DNA of 64,000 nucleotides from Trichoplax sp. H2 (GCA_003344405.1 NOWV01000021.1:434001-498000), one strand, 5' to 3'. Counted from the stretch's first letter, positions 1 through 13,432 are shown. Notes: generated by a model from the letters alone, not told the origin. Numbers and translations: made by a program.

Positions 1-935
1 GATAGCAGCACTATCCTACGAATGCTTCTTTGTGCATCTATTTCAATTTACAATCCTGATTGCATTAAATACTTTCCATCCGCTCCCTTTACTCAATCGT
101 ATCATCCGTGATCTTAGTTTAAGTTGGTTTGCCTTCTTATAGGCTATAAATCATCTAATCACGGCTGATTTTTTACTCCCATGATACCGTATCCTGTGAA
201 ATACATCTAATTTCTACTTATTTTAACCTCTGATCTTGATTGTATTAACATCTTCTATTGCTACCTTTCACCAAGGATTAGAATAACTCATGATGTTAAT
301 ATCACTAAGTTAGTCGTTTAATCATTTCTTAATCAATTGCATTAATGCTTCGTCGCTAAGATACTCTGAAATGGATCTTTTCTACCTATCTATTTTAGCT
401 TTCGATCTTGGTAACGTTAACATTTTCTATCCGCTACCTCTTACCTATAACTAATATCATTTATGATCTTGATATAAGCGAGCTGGCCTATTCCATAGGC
501 TGTAAATCATTTACAGTAGTAATATTTCGTCGCCAAGGTGTGTTACCCAATAGCATGGATCGTGGCGTTTGAAAACTACTTTCAGTTATGATCTGGATTG
601 CATAAATACGTCATACTTTCCATCTGCTATCTTTTTACTCGTAGTTTTAATTCCTAGCAGTCTTAGTTAATACAAAGCGGTTCGTTCCCCAATAGACGAT
701 AGCTGATCTATATTAACAGCATTTTCGTCGCTATGATATCGTTATCCTACGAAGTAGTTCATTTTATTTGTGTTTATTTCAATTTTCTATTCTCAATTGT
801 ATTAATACTTTCTACTCTCTATCTGACAAACTGCAATTACCGACAATTTTACTGTCGAGAAGTCAAATTTCCTGAAAAACTCTACTTCTACGGTAATAGC
901 ATTTTCACTGGTATGACCCCGTTATTCTGCGGAAG
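1..935. repeat. Diverged tandem repeat, about 180-base period
   Basis: At least five degenerate copies lie end to end. Three anchor motifs recur in the same order. The first is a TATCCTACGAA-like motif near 12, 186, 361, 543, 738 and 917. The second is a TTGATTGTATTAACA-like motif near 55, 235, 407, 591 and 790. The third is an AATAGGCTGTAAATCAT-like motif near 141, 320, 500 and 690. Spacing is about 175 to 195 bases. Copies differ by many substitutions and small indels, so the array is old. An open stretch at 733-963 lies inside a repeat unit and is probably not a gene. No transposase or known satellite was recognised. Confidence 0.7.
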
Positions 936-3738
936 TGATTATACAGTCATAGAGAAGCGATGATAAAGTGTTGATAACAGTAATTGAGAGATCGAAGGTG
1001 CTGCTTAATGATTAACTAGATTTACTTCTAAAAGCAAATATGATGATAGAATAAAACAGTCGTGAAAAACGTCTTTGATTATCATAAAACTGATGAAGAT
1101 GAATAAAAAAGCCAAACCATTACTGCCTGATCTATACTTGAGGATGTATTAACATGCAGGTATGATTAATTAATTTTAACTAGTTAACCGATGATAACTT
1201 ATAACGGAACTGGTCTATGTTACCATTAATATCACAACGGTGATATCGATAAAGAGTGATACTCCCATCTATTTCGTCAAGATTAATACCAGTAACAAGA
1301 ACTAAGTAAAACAAAATTAGAGATGGAGAAGCACTTACCAGCAATTAGCAAAGTAAAGCTTAAATCTTGTCCAATCCCGATAGCAAAGGGAAATCAGCGT
1401 TTAGACAACTGGCGATTGCCTACAAGCTCTAATGTGCACTGTGATTATTACTGCGATGATATACTGTTGTACGTATAGGTTAGAGTATAGAATTACTAAT
1501 TACCCTATTTCAGTTTTCTATACTATCTGCAATCTCATAATGATTGCTTTACTCAATACAATAGACTGTAGCTAGGGCAGGTAGTATTCCATGAGTATGC
1601 ATATTATTATAATATGATCATGGTTACAGTTCCGGATCTCTCTTCTACCATTAATATAACCAGTATTACTATCAATTATATAGTTAACTGATAGCAACTG
1701 TGACAACAGTACTAACCACTGGCTGTACAAATAAGGTTATAATTTTTAATCAATACAAACTAGATCAGGGTTGGGCTTATTTCTATTATTTTGGTTGATA
1801 GGTGGGGAGTCAAAAGTATAATATTCGTAAGGGCTATATTTAACTACCCAGTCCCACCCAAGTAAAAGGAAGGGCCGTGACGTGGATAATAATAAAAAAC
1901 ACATGTATGGTCTTTTAGTAATTTATTCAAATCTCTATATCATAAAATCTACTCGTTAACGAATGTTAAAGCTTAAAACAAATGTATAGAGATAGATGAC
2001 ATATAATTGTATAATTCTAATTACAGCCTGTCTCGACCACACCCACTCAGAATTCAATATCTGTCATAATAGTTAGCAATCTTTACAACGTCTTCAAAGC
2101 ATTGCTGTATACTTACAATGAATTAATTTAATCCTGAAATTAAATAGTGTAGCTGCAAAGGTATACCAGTCTTGTTTGGATTGTGGAATACCGTTTTTCT
2201 CGGATAGAAATAATTATCAGCTACAGAATTGTAATACTTTTATCAACGTTGTTTAATTATTAGTATGAGCAGATAGCAATTAATTTAAACATGAATGTTG
2301 AGACGGTTTTACGATAAGTATTTATTTGAACGCCTGTCCTGCTCCTTACTCTTACATGTTCAACCGTCGCAGCTGGTCCCTTATCCAGTGATTATATATA
2401 TATATGTTGTATATCAAACGTTATCATACCGGACTATCTATCCCTAATACCTTAATACAGTATTCATGTTTAAAGTGTACCAGCTACCAAGTCATAAGCT
2501 ACACATCGAATACTATAAACCACACGAATGGACATACAAAGACGTATATCGTCGCAAATGTTGCGGTAATCACCACAATTTGAATCCTTGATGACATGCA
2601 ATCTCTCATTAACTGTATTTAAATAAAAGGAAAACAACATGACCAAGACGAGGCAACAATAGAACGTGTATTTCTATCATAGTTATATATCAACGCATTT
2701 GATTTTGAAATTACAACTACGCGTATTACAGCCACCTAGTATATTAGCCTTGTTTTGATTGTTCAAGTGCCATTTATCTCCGGATATGGACGACTTGATA
2801 TCAATCGTAGATATGAGATTTTTCATACAACACCGTGAATTAGTGACATGCAGCTGCAGATAATTAATTAAAACAACGCAAGCGTCGCAGTAATCGCTAC
2901 AACTTTCATTCACAATGCTTTGCATGATATCTGTATTGTATTTTAAATGTCTCGACATAAGTCATTTTGAAATGAAAGATTTCTCCTATACTTCTATAAC
3001 CTAAATATTACATTATGAATTATGGATAGCACGGATGCTACTATAATCGTAGGGGATTTTTATCGTGATAATATATAAAATATTTCTTGTACTTCAAATA
3101 CTGCAAATCGATACTATAATGTACAAATAAAAACTAAACATGTACTCGTACTCTTATAATTTCAAATTTAGCATCGTAATCTTAATACGATCTCGGCATC
3201 TACCTTTAATATAAGCACTAACACCTGCATAAATATTCAGAAGTGAAAAACATCGTAAATCAATGATTGATTATAAATTAACTCTAAAAAAGCTGTAGCC
3301 TACATGCCCTAATTTGACTTTCTCCGAAGAACGCAAAATGAGTTAATACTGGCTAATGCCAATATCTGTTTGCTTATTCCGTCGTCAATTTTTCAAAAAA
3401 GTTTTATTTGTTTAACAGCATATTCTGTACGATCGTATTAAATCGAATTAACATAATTTGTACGAGTATTAAATAGTCAGTTTGATCATTTACTATCACA
3501 TATAAAACACAACCGATCATGGTTTATCAAATAAATCAGCTAATAATTCGATATATAACACATGCTCATAACAACTTCCTTTAGTTTCTAACGGATGATC
3601 ATAACATAGATATCATCCTATTCCTAGATTAAGATCCATACCACTCATTATTATTGATATTAATCCCTATAATTTGGATTATAAAGTTCTTTAAATAATT
3701 CGTTATTAAATTAAATATGGTCAACGACGAATACTAAC
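936..3738. other. Stretch without a recognised gene
   Basis: No gene could be assigned. A minus-strand open stretch at 2683-2958 (91 codons) is cysteine-rich, with the motif CSDYCDACV. A related sequence occurs on the same strand near 2540-2620 (reading NCGDYRNICDD), which suggests a local duplication. Neither has clear splice signals or a family match. A short AT run lies at 2393-2403. The stretch should also contain the last few codons and 3' UTR of the neighbouring minus-strand NOP53 gene, just below 3739. Confidence 0.4.
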
Positions 3739-6700
3739 CTGTAAGATTTCTTCTCATAAAATTTAACACGACGTTTGCGTACAGATCTGAATTACAGAAG
3801 TGAGCATAATGAATTAAATTTATAATTTAGTTCGAGAAAAAACATCTATTTATTTCTTATACTATATAACACTGCTAGATTCTTACCCAACTGGTTTTCG
3901 AGACTCAATAATGCCCCTTCTTTGGAAGCTCTTAAATCGATCTTTGAATAGGTTGCCTTCCACCTAAAATAAATAGGTTATTAATCTACAATAACGTATT
4001 CTAAATCAATTTTAAAGCAACGCATTTAATTGTTCAACATTGCAAGCCGTACCGATGATGTTCTTAAGGAGCCTGTTAACTCGGTACTAAGTTTAATATC
4101 TATTTTCGGTTCTTCATAACTACATGAAAGCTCAGGAATAGAACGGGTAATAGCAAAGATAAAAGTAATTCGAAAAATTTCACGATGGCACTCTGAAGAG
4201 ATGTACCAATTCTATTCCTAAATAAATCTTTAATTAATTCATTAGCAAAGTAGATAAAATAGATACGGGAGTTTTCCAAGCCGCTTAGGCATATGTCTAC
4301 TATTTGCTAGCTTTAGCTCTTTCGTTTGCTGCTTTTTAGAAGATATTTCTTCAACTTCATTTAATTTACTTTTAATTTTTCTTAATCTATGATGCAAAAA
4401 TATTTAGACGCGTTATTAACAAACAATGCTATTCATACATGATATATTATCTCAAAATATACCATCTATCAGTTTTTACGAAAGCTTGGCATAAATAGTA
4501 CAAAATACCTGTAAATATCTTGCATTCTAGACTTTTTCAATTTTACGTCGTTATTGGCCATAGCCTAATTCGTTAGAGCAGCGGTAATAACATTAAGTTC
4601 ACCGATCAATTAGCTAAATAACGTATACAAATGATAACGCCGCAAACCCGTAATTTCCTAATCTTTTTTAATCTTTTTTCTCGTAATGTTAGCCTTCTCC
4701 TAGCTCCTGTTCTAGTATTACCAACAGCGATATCATCATCAGACGCGCTACTGTTTACGTCATCTTCGTTTTCTTCCGTTTGAAACAGCCCACATGACAT
4801 TTCTTCTTTCCATGTTGTCTAAGAATTTAAGAAAATTTTTAACGCTTTTAAATAACTATTTACGATCCCAAAACTAATATGAACACTAAATACGACTATA
4901 CCACATCGTTCTGAAAGTTCTCTGGTAGCGCTAGCTTTCGATCTAATTTTTCTTGCTTTTTCAGTGATTTCATCTCTTCATCTATTGCATCACGCAGCAA
5001 TACCTATTTAGGAATTAATCATAACGTTATAAACATGCACGTTACAGCTAACATCTAGATGCCACTATAAAAATTTATAGTCATACAAGCGGCGCTACAG
5101 TATACTCGGAAATAACCAGTGCTAACGGAATGGTCGCAATGTAATGGTCCCAGAACTGTAGATGTAGTGATATCAAGCAGGTGATAAGAAATTGTGTGCG
5201 GAACATTTGACTGACCTGATGATCATCATAAGCTGGATTATATGATGCTCCTGAGCTACATATTTGAACATTAGGCACTTCTGTTTCGATTTTTGCAACA
5301 CTAACAGGTCGCTAAAAATAAATTATATAGTTCTAAACCGGTAGCAAACATAATATACATCTAAACCAGATCTCTTACGTGGCGCATACGGAATACTAGC
5401 AAATTATGAAAATAGTTCCACAAAATTGCATTTAATAATAACGTAATCAAGAACATATTTACTGACCATTGCAAATAGAATACCTTGTATTGATCTTTTG
5501 TCGTAGAAGCTATTTGATCACCCTTCTTTATTCCTTTCGAATCTAATGTAGTGAATATAAATTAAGTATTACCTGACAGAAATCAGCAAAGTGCTTGGCA
5601 TAAGTCATTCCTTCGTATTTAATACTAAGGGTAAAACGATATCTTGAATATTAAATAAGTTATTTATTGAATACTAAAGACAAAACGATATTGTGAAGAC
5701 GAATATTAGTATAGCTAATATATTTACTGTTAGCGGCCAGACTTTCATCACTTTGCCACAGGCTGTAAACTTGCTGTGAATTACTATTGTCAGGTACTTT
5801 TTCTTTACTATTACTAGTCTTCCCAATCAGTTTTTTTTTCTTTTTCAGCTCTAGATCCAAATTATAATCTTTACTATTGGTTTTCCTTTTTATTGCTTCT
5901 ACTTTAGAAACTGGTTTTAGGAGAGACTCGATCGTTAAAGGTTTCCGCTTTCTATTTTTCTTCTCTTTTATCGCCGGCACTATACATGAGATAGGTAAGA
6001 ATAGTAAGATATAGCTATGGCAAGAAGATCGCCGTTGGCTCAGACATACATGACATTATTTCTATAACTATACCATCAATTACTGTTACTTCTTGATCAT
6101 CATAATTGCAAAACGACAGAAGATTTTCACTTCATCAAACTGTATCGATAATAATAATACAGTATTGCTTTTTCTTAGTCTATTTACCTTGATCCGATTT
6201 CGCATCTTCTGTGCCTCTTTCAACGTAAAACAGCTCGTCATTGCTCTTCAAAGATGCTGGGCCTCTATAATATATATAATTATTTCAGTAAAGCGGGCGG
6301 ACGAAAACTGTTGTAATTACATTAAGATACTGTATATGTTACGTGGCAATCCTTGGTAACGTAGCATTTATAGTCTTAGAATATGCGGTGTGTAGCTGTA
6401 GCAATATAACATGATACCACTCTACTGTGCATATTCGTCCATGCTGAATATAGGTCCTAGTTATGCTCAATAAACAAGTGCGCAAGTATCACCAGCATGG
6501 TGTTCGACTAGTTTTATATAATTACAGAGAATATCTTTAGAAAGCCTAATGTTTTAGATTGTTCACAAACACTATCATTACTCAGACGTATTATGTGAAT
6601 TTAAAAAGGCTAACTAGAAGTTCTTTCTACCTGGTTATAGACAACCATATCAGATAACCTATAATTATTTATCAGCATGCACTACGGCAAGCAACCTGTT

Positions 6701-7007
6701 AAACATGATTGATAGTAACGATGAAGTGATTGTCCTTAATGCTTATTCATGACCACTTTGTATTGAAAATATGATATGCATAACGATGATTACGAGTACC
6801 GCATAGTTATCCGTAAGAACTACTCGAAGCAAACCTTAGACATGATTACATTTACTGAAACTAGCATAAACAATTTCATTAGCCATTCTTCCTTTACCCT
6901 AGTCTTTCATCTCTACGAACTTCTTCCAGGTGAGCTTCAACATCAGAAATGTCTGTCTTCTTCCTCCAAACAGATTTCGATTTCTTGCTATATCTTTTCC
7001 TGACCAT
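3739..7007 (-). CDS. NOP53: NOP53 ribosome biogenesis protein (GLTSCR2 family), last codons not placed
   Basis: Nucleolar protein of 60S ribosome assembly; in yeast Nop53 recruits the Mtr4-exosome for 5.8S/ITS2 maturation (family knowledge). Twelve exons on the minus strand, all in phase: 7007-6898, 6264-6188, 5979-5728, 5542-5484, 5311-5216, 5003-4902, 4818-4648, 4564-4509, 4386-4267, 4119-4053, 3963-3887 and 3786-3739, about 412 residues. Family landmarks appear in order: a basic N terminus, LFYVERGTED, VYSLWQSD, SSGASYNPAYDDHQ, KLDRKLALPE, an acidic stretch, then RFKSFQRRGI and VKFYEKKSYR near the C terminus. The start is the ATG at 7007, which opens a typical basic N terminus. The donor after 4648 (GTTTGC) is weak. 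The final exon (a few codons after SYR) is ambiguous; candidates lie near 3688 and 3670. A stop-free segment near 5577-5630 was left out because its phase does not fit. Confidence 0.9.
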
Positions 7008-7257
7008 GTTGCCACTACTCGTTTGTTGTAATTCTGTATTCCTACTAATAGAACTTAATTTCCTTTAGCAATCACGAACTCAATAACTGCTGCACCTAAT
7101 AAATATCCTCAATTCAAGTAATGTATTCAAGCATGGATGTCTTGAACTGGTCTTCAGCATTGTGCTAACAAATCATCTTCCCCGGCAGCTTTCTTTAGTT
7201 CCATATGAACTGATTACACTGTTTAGCACAGTAGATAGTCATACTAACTTAAGTCTC

Positions 7258-7315
7258 TTACAGTATTGCACACTGTCCTGTACAGTACAATCTACAGTAT
7301 ACAGTACTGTACAGA
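7258..7315. repeat. GTAC-palindrome array between NOP53 and tRNA-Ser
   Basis: Overlapping copies of ACAGT and its complement ACTGT make nested palindromes such as ACAGTACTGT. The array lies 54 bases upstream of the tRNA and about 250 bases upstream of the NOP53 start on the other strand. It belongs to the same repeat family as the arrays at 12441, 17404, 22637, 23070, 45130 and 62905. Confidence 0.7.
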
Positions 7316-7368
7316 ATCCAACAAAATTTAAGTTTATATACTAAAAATATTAAATTGAAGCAACGTAT

Positions 7369-7450
7369 GACGAGGTGGCCGAGTGGTTAAGGCGATGGAC
7401 TGCTAATCCATTGGGCTCTGCCCGCGTGGGTTCGAATCCCATCCTCGTCG
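7369..7450 (+). tRNA. trnS-GCU: tRNA-Ser(GCT)
   Basis: An 82-base cloverleaf. The acceptor stem GACGAGG (7369-7375) pairs perfectly with CCTCGTC (7443-7449), followed by discriminator G at 7450. The D arm carries the A box TGGCCGAGTGG (7376-7386). The anticodon GCT is at 7402-7404 in loop CTGCTAA and reads AGC/AGT codons. A long variable arm, typical of class II serine tRNAs, follows. The B box GGTTCGAATCC lies at 7429-7439. There is no intron and no encoded CCA. It looks fully functional. Confidence 0.97.
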
Positions 7451-7465
7451 TTTAAATACGATATA

Positions 7466-7473
7466 TTTTTTTT
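7466..7473 (+). terminator. RNA polymerase III terminator
   Basis: A run of eight T residues begins 16 bases after the end of the serine tRNA, as expected for Pol III termination. Confidence 0.8.
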
Positions 7474-9950
7474 ATTTTCAATTACCCTCTAAATCCCAAC
7501 AAATTCATAATACTGGAAAATAAGCTATATAAGTCTTATAATTTTTGCAGACGAGTCTTAATTCATAATAAATAACGGTAATTAAACATTTGCAAATTCA
7601 TCCTCGAGTTCAAAAACTTAGAAAATGTTACTTTCCTGCCTTTGATTTTAGTAATGATTATTATTTATAGTGTATAATTCGTAAAATCAATGATTTGGCT
7701 GCTTGAATTACTGGATTAGCCTACAGTCATGATTACCAGACATTTTCTAGCAGTCGATATTGCAGTATACTCCAGCATGCATACTGTAGATGAATCAGGT
7801 GAAAATTGTGGAGTAGTCCCTGGCTGAGTACAGTAGTCGCTATTGAATAGCGGCGTTGCGTTCGTGAGAGAAAACAAATCGTTCAATAAATATTCCATCT
7901 AGCTGCATAATGCAGACTGTTGAAGGTAGCTTATAGGACGGTAAATTACGATCTTATTTGATCTTATTTGTACAAGTAGTACTCTGGAATGCGTGAAGGG
8001 CGTGTTTGCGATTGGTTATTATTCATGATTTTCATATTACCCTTATCGACTGTCTTCGTTCACAGTTAATAGTTTAATAGTATAATTATCACTTTATGTG
8101 TATATTCTGTCATCGTAGATTTTATTTCCGGACTACTGTACTATCTTATATGATTATTCCTTTGCCAGGAGCACTGAAATTATAATTAATCAGTTTGATT
8201 TATTTGATAGTATGCAGTTTTTTTTAATATTAACGGCTGCATATTAACCTTAATAGATTGTTCAGTAAGTATCACTCTCTTATTTCATCTTTAATAACAA
8301 AATGCGATATATATGACTACGTAATACGTGTAACTAAATCAATGGCAACTTCTATCTTTGCAAATCGAAACATCATCTGATACAAGATTATACTTTGTAC
8401 CATGCAAACCATCTTCTGCTCGTATGTCGGCTAAATATTGAAATGTATTAGATAGATGATGGTCGTCGCTTTAATTTAATTTCTTTAGATAGTTCTCGTA
8501 AATTTTCGCATGGCAAATCCAACTTTATTAATAACTTCTATTTTAAATCTGTAGTTTTCGATTACGCTACGATAAACGTATGCACATCATAGTCATAGTA
8601 CAGGATGTGTACTGTATAGCTTCACAACTGAATTTTTTAGTAGCAAATAGGTATAGTAGTACAGTAGTAATACTTTTGTATAGTATCGTACATCAGGATC
8701 AATTACACTAATCACAAGAATAGATGCAATTTATCATCGTTATTTTGTTTTTGCTATAAATATGCGTGTATGTGTAGATATAAATTTTATACACTATTCA
8801 ATACAGAATTCAGTTCATTCAAAATAAATATTTCAAATCAATCTATTCTAAATTTAAGAAATGACTAAATGTATATGTCGGAGTACGGACTACTAAGAAA
8901 AAAATTGCATCGGTCTTTTTCTAGTAGTCCATAGCCGAAGCTACGCGATGCTTTTGACAATTTCATAACTACATTATTAATTTAATTGATTCTGTACCTG
9001 CGTACGAATATTGGTATACAAGGAATTATACGTGAATATGAAATATCCTCATTACTGAGTTTATGTTACTAAAAAACCTTACATAGTCCTAAATACTAAA
9101 GTAAATAGTAGATTTTGAACAATAATCACCTAGCGCAGGTAAATTATATTTATGTAGGCAAGCATTTTAATTACAATTTACCGCGGAATCATTCATTCAT
9201 AAGAACGTGTTGCATGTAAAGTTATATCGATCGATAATATAGTCTAACGGAATCGGTTTGTAATCAATATTTTCCTATTTATTCCCACATTGTCTTGAAT
9301 CTGTTAATAATTAATATATCAATGCCGTTACGCAGACTTTCTAAATAGCTATATTTACACGAGGTTACGTAGTCGAAATAGGTTTATCATTTTGTAAACG
9401 CTAAAATGATTTCGAAAATTATCATCGTTCATACGCAACAGATGTTCACCTTTCGCGAATTGACCATAGATAAAATAATTTAGAAAATCCACTACATACT
9501 TAAAGGAATAGCATATTATTTTTTGACATTTATCTTGCATAACACGATTTAACGAATGAACAGTGAGTAAGTAAACAAGCTGTACTCACTCAGCTTTGTA
9601 ATATGCAGCAAGATGGATTAAATCAAGAAACGTCTAACATTGTTGTGCGATGGTTTGCAATTAGACTATTGCTGATTATCCCTCGCATTCCGAGGTATAC
9701 CAGAAACAAGTGTTACTCAATACCTGAGCTGTACACATACGAATACATAACTTTAGTTAGACACTGTAATAAGTAGTAAATGTTACAATGTTCTGTCATC
9801 ACGTCATTATAAGATGTTGCCAGTCAAAACAAAACGAAATTTGTACACAAAGCCTTAAAATAACTCACAGGTTATAGATTCAGATAAATCTAGAAATCCA
9901 TGACATACTGTATCGATATAACTCGCGATTACAGACAACTTTTACGACAC
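7474..9950. other. Intergenic stretch with one exon-like segment
   Basis: Between the tRNA and the 3' end of TIMM50 no gene could be named. A minus-strand segment at 8430-8339 follows a good acceptor (TATTTAG) and reads DIRAEDGLHGTKYNL onward for 30 codons to a TGA, so it could be a terminal exon. A second open segment on the same strand at about 8540-8463 reads LPCENLRELSKEIKLKRR, but no donor links the two. An imperfect inverted repeat (GGACTACTA ... TAGTAGTCC) lies at 8885-8928. Confidence 0.3.
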
Positions 9951-12380
9951 TTATTTTGATTTTTCATTAGTTGTGGAACTACCAAACCATCCCGACCACC
10001 AGGTGTTAGAATTAGATTGTGGTGAAACATTGCTATCGCTCTTTCCTGTAGCGGGCGGTTCAGAAATGGCAGGAACTGGTACTGACAAATCCGTTGGCCC
10101 TTCGAAATTCTGATCTTCTTGCCTTGCTTCCTAAACAGCGATAGAAGCCCAAAACATGACTTAATATTAATCACCAGGCATGATATCATGTATAATTTTA
10201 ACTACCGGTGCGCTCCTCGAGCCAAAGAACTTTCCTGTAAAGCCGCCAGAAGACCATCTGTTATTAGCAGCACCACGTTCTCGTTGCAGTTTTGTTCTAC
10301 GTTGTTCCTCTTCAAGGAAACGGGCTTGGTTCGCTTTAAATACTTCCAGCATATCATCACCTTGTTGACGATAAAAATCTAGGACAGTGCGAACGTCACT
10401 TACACCGGAAGTTGCTATTGCTATTATAATATAAAAAAAAATTCTAATTTGGTAATTCAATCAGACAACATACCCAAATCATTTAACAACATCAGATGCA
10501 TTACTTCGTAAAAATGGAATTAAATCAAACAAAGTTGTATCGGATGGATCACCATCCCATCTCTTTAAGTGAACAGCATTACTCTCATTTAATTTGGTTG
10601 CATTTCGATCCCAATCAACGACGATAACTTTGGAAAGATCACGGTTAAGAGCAGACATGTCCTAAACCAAAGATTAGATTAAATATATTTATGCTATATA
10701 AACGCACAAAAACTTCGGATATACTATACGACTGTAACCTTGATATGATGACCATTTTTGTATAAGGTGGAATCTCTAAACAACCTATACATGATGCAAC
10801 CTTCTGAATCTAGCTTGTCAATGACTGGCATAGCGCCCTGATAAAAGTCGCATATATAAGAAAAATAATATTACGTCACGAGTTATAGCCAAAGAAAGCA
10901 CAGAGGCACAAAGTAATTGACTTACCATTCCTCCCTCACAAGTAAAAATAACAATTTCAAAAAGTGGAGGAGCACATTGTCTGAGAAGAGCATCAACACC
11001 TGGTCTTTTCCTAAAACGCCATCCCGTAGCTCTCTAAAAATTAATACCCCAATATTTCGTTAAGCAGTTGATTTTAAATTCCCGTGGTATCTGTCCAAAT
11101 GTAAAGTCTCAATTAAGTACAGTTTTTAAAGGCTTACATCGTACTCAGGATGTACCAATATGTCTGTCATCTCCAAGACCAATGTATAAGGTGGTTGATA
11201 GTATGGTTCAGTTAAAGGGTCAGGCAATAATTTGGGGCTGATTGGATCGGAGAAGTACTGAAAGAACGTAAAACGTTATTTTAATCCTTGCCAAATGCAA
11301 ATTACAATCCGTACTTCAATAAAGTATATTCCGATCAAAGCTATGCACGACTAGATTTAAAATTAGCCACTAAGATACGAATTTCGATTATAATTATTAT
11401 TGCGAAGCAAATTGTATCATTCCTAGTAAAATCATATTGAGATGGTCTATCTTGAGCTGACGATACTGGAATACTATACCTTATAGTAAATCGCTTACCT
11501 TGATAGAGTTCCTAAGTCTATCTTTTGCGCGATAAATGTAAGCCAAAGCAATGTTTTCTATTTATAGGTCATGATATAATAAAATTACTTCAAGGTAATT
11601 ATAATTATGTAGAGTATGAGCTAGAGGATACTGCAATAGGCATTTGCGCGTCATTATTTATGTAATAAAAGTTTACTGTAGCTATTTCTAAATTCTGAAA
11701 TATATATTACTATAAAATTGCCAACTTGCCACAAATTGCTTGATATTATAACAGTAGCTATATTATACGATGCCAGAAATATTGCTACTATAGCACTTAC
11801 TATGATCATAATTATCAATGTCCTGTAGATTTAACAAATAGATAGAGATTAGAGATGAGCAACGATTGACTTGTAGATATAACACTTATATATCTATATC
11901 TATACATTAATTATAATTATTAGTATTGATGTATAGTTTGGGCAAAAGCAGTAACACTAAAAAGGAGTAAAGTTTACCTCCTCTGGTTCCTTCGATGGAG
12001 CCCCTAGTTGAGTAAGTATGAATCGACATAAATGCTATGAGAATCACTCTTTGATATAACTATATTCATCATCACGTTAAATAAGTCAACCTAAATCTAC
12101 AGTAGATGCCAAAACTACTACATCCACTACCTGCGAAAATGATTCCAGCAACACCAATGCCTACGGTTGTGCCAGCAAAGATTACCCATCCACGAATGCT
12201 CGGTCCTCCTTTCTTTTTTTCAGGCCGCTTGTAATACGTACGCGTTCGGTTAGGACGTAACGAATGCAAGCTCCATTTGTTTTCTTCCGCTCTCAGCTGG
12301 TACAAGTATCTTCTACAGCCTTTCAGTAGCGTTGAATACATACCAATATTAAATGGTCTACTTTTTAAAATCGACATCAT
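9951..12380 (-). CDS. TIMM50: TIM50, mitochondrial inner-membrane import receptor
   Basis: Subunit of the TIM23 presequence translocase; its intermembrane-space domain receives precursors from TOM (family knowledge). Ten minus-strand exons, all in phase: 12380-12131, 12003-11978, 11822-11801, 11557-11499, 11257-11138, 11033-10926, 10837-10739, 10661-10505, 10420-10206 and 10130-9951, 411 residues. The N terminus is basic and presequence-like, then a glycine-rich membrane segment spans residues 64-83 (GWVIFAG to GIIFA). The FCP1-like domain follows: [77 protein letters not shown] and DVRTVLDFY. The first Asp of the phosphatase DxDx motif is absent, as in other Tim50 proteins, so no catalysis is expected. 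Exon 3 is only 22 bases. The tail is Gln/Glu-rich, ending in a WWSGWFG segment. A second ATG directly follows the first. Confidence 0.95.
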
Positions 12381-12440
12381 GATGATCCAACGTGATGTCT
12401 GGTCTAAGGAAAGTGCAGCTAGGTATACAGCCTAGTAAAA

Positions 12441-12606
12441 TCTTGCATTGCAGTGCTCTGGTCTGCACTGTCATGTGCACACCAGAGCCCTGTGCAGTTA
12501 GTCCGCGGTGCAGTTTACAGTACAGTACAGTATGGACGGTACTGTGTAATACATGCATAATACACTATACAGTACAGTACTGTACTGGACAGTGTGCAGT
12601 AGCGTG
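12441..12606. repeat. GTAC-palindrome array upstream of TIMM50
   Basis: ACAGT/ACTGT pentamers in both orientations form nested palindromes (for example ACAGTACAGTACTGTACTG near 12570). The array starts 60 bases upstream of the TIMM50 start codon. Open stretches read through it on both strands are cysteine/tyrosine/threonine-rich by-products of the repeat and are not genes. Confidence 0.7.
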
Positions 12607-13432
12607 CTAGGCCCCCATACGGTGCTGATCATTAGATTCATATTGTAAGTAAAGTCATGGACTACTAGAAGTCCAGTTAAGTTTTAAAAGAGATTCTTCG
12701 ATGGAAACGTTTACAGCACTTTGGCAACACTACCAGAAATCAATTACTACAGTAGTCATTTCCAGTAGTGGATGACTTTGGTATTTTATAAAATTCTCTA
12801 TATTGCACCACTGCAATATAACCAGTGATAAGAATGATTCTTATTCTCTTAACGCAAATACTGTCAATCATATTCACTTGTAAATTTGTAAATTCAAAAC
12901 ACTAACTACTCAGACTAACTCAGTTCAGTACCATTCCAATTTAGAATAGTTAGTAATCCCTGGTTGCGATTAGCGTATTTCAATAACTTTGTTAACCATG
13001 ACTCTAGTTTTACAGTGTAGCATTGACTGTACAATGTGTACTGTGCATTAAGCAATTCATGGTCTACTCTAGTCCGACTAATCCACTCTAGGCCTGTAGA
13101 CGTCTCAGCACGATCACAGGACTCGCAAAGATGCCAAATTGAAACAGCAATCAAGAAATTTTCTAGTCCCATTCATTTACTCATTCACTTTCATTATATA
13201 ACATATACCGTTTTACAGTACAATTAATCACGCTACCTGCACTGCCAGTAGTAGATTACGAGTACGAACGAGCTAGGAATAAAAAATAGCATGTAATTTA
13301 AGTATAAATGATCTTTATTAACTCCGCGTAAACCGATCACTTATTCTATAAATTGCTGATCTTTTCAGCCATTAATTTAAAGTGATTGGGGGCTAGATTG
13401 AATTAATAATTAATTAATTTAAGAACTAACTT
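12607..13432. other. Intergenic, no gene seen
   Basis: No splice-bounded coding segment was recognised. Minus-strand open stretch 12915-13172 has no family resemblance. Single short GTAC motifs occur near 13025 and 13213. Confidence 0.4.

Noticed and set aside
733-963. 76-codon open frame near the left edge
   Set aside because: Lies inside the degenerate tandem repeat and shares its motifs.
5577-5640. Extra NOP53 exon reading KYEGMTYAKHFADFCQ
   Set aside because: Its phase fits neither neighbour, whereas the flanking exons join in phase without it.
10119-10382. Plus-strand open frames over the TIMM50 3' exons
   Set aside because: Antisense shadows of the TIMM50 exons, which have the conserved protein and proper splice sites.
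12358-12610. Open frames on both strands above TIMM50
   Set aside because: Same repeat artefact; they overlap the GTAC array and the TIMM50 start.
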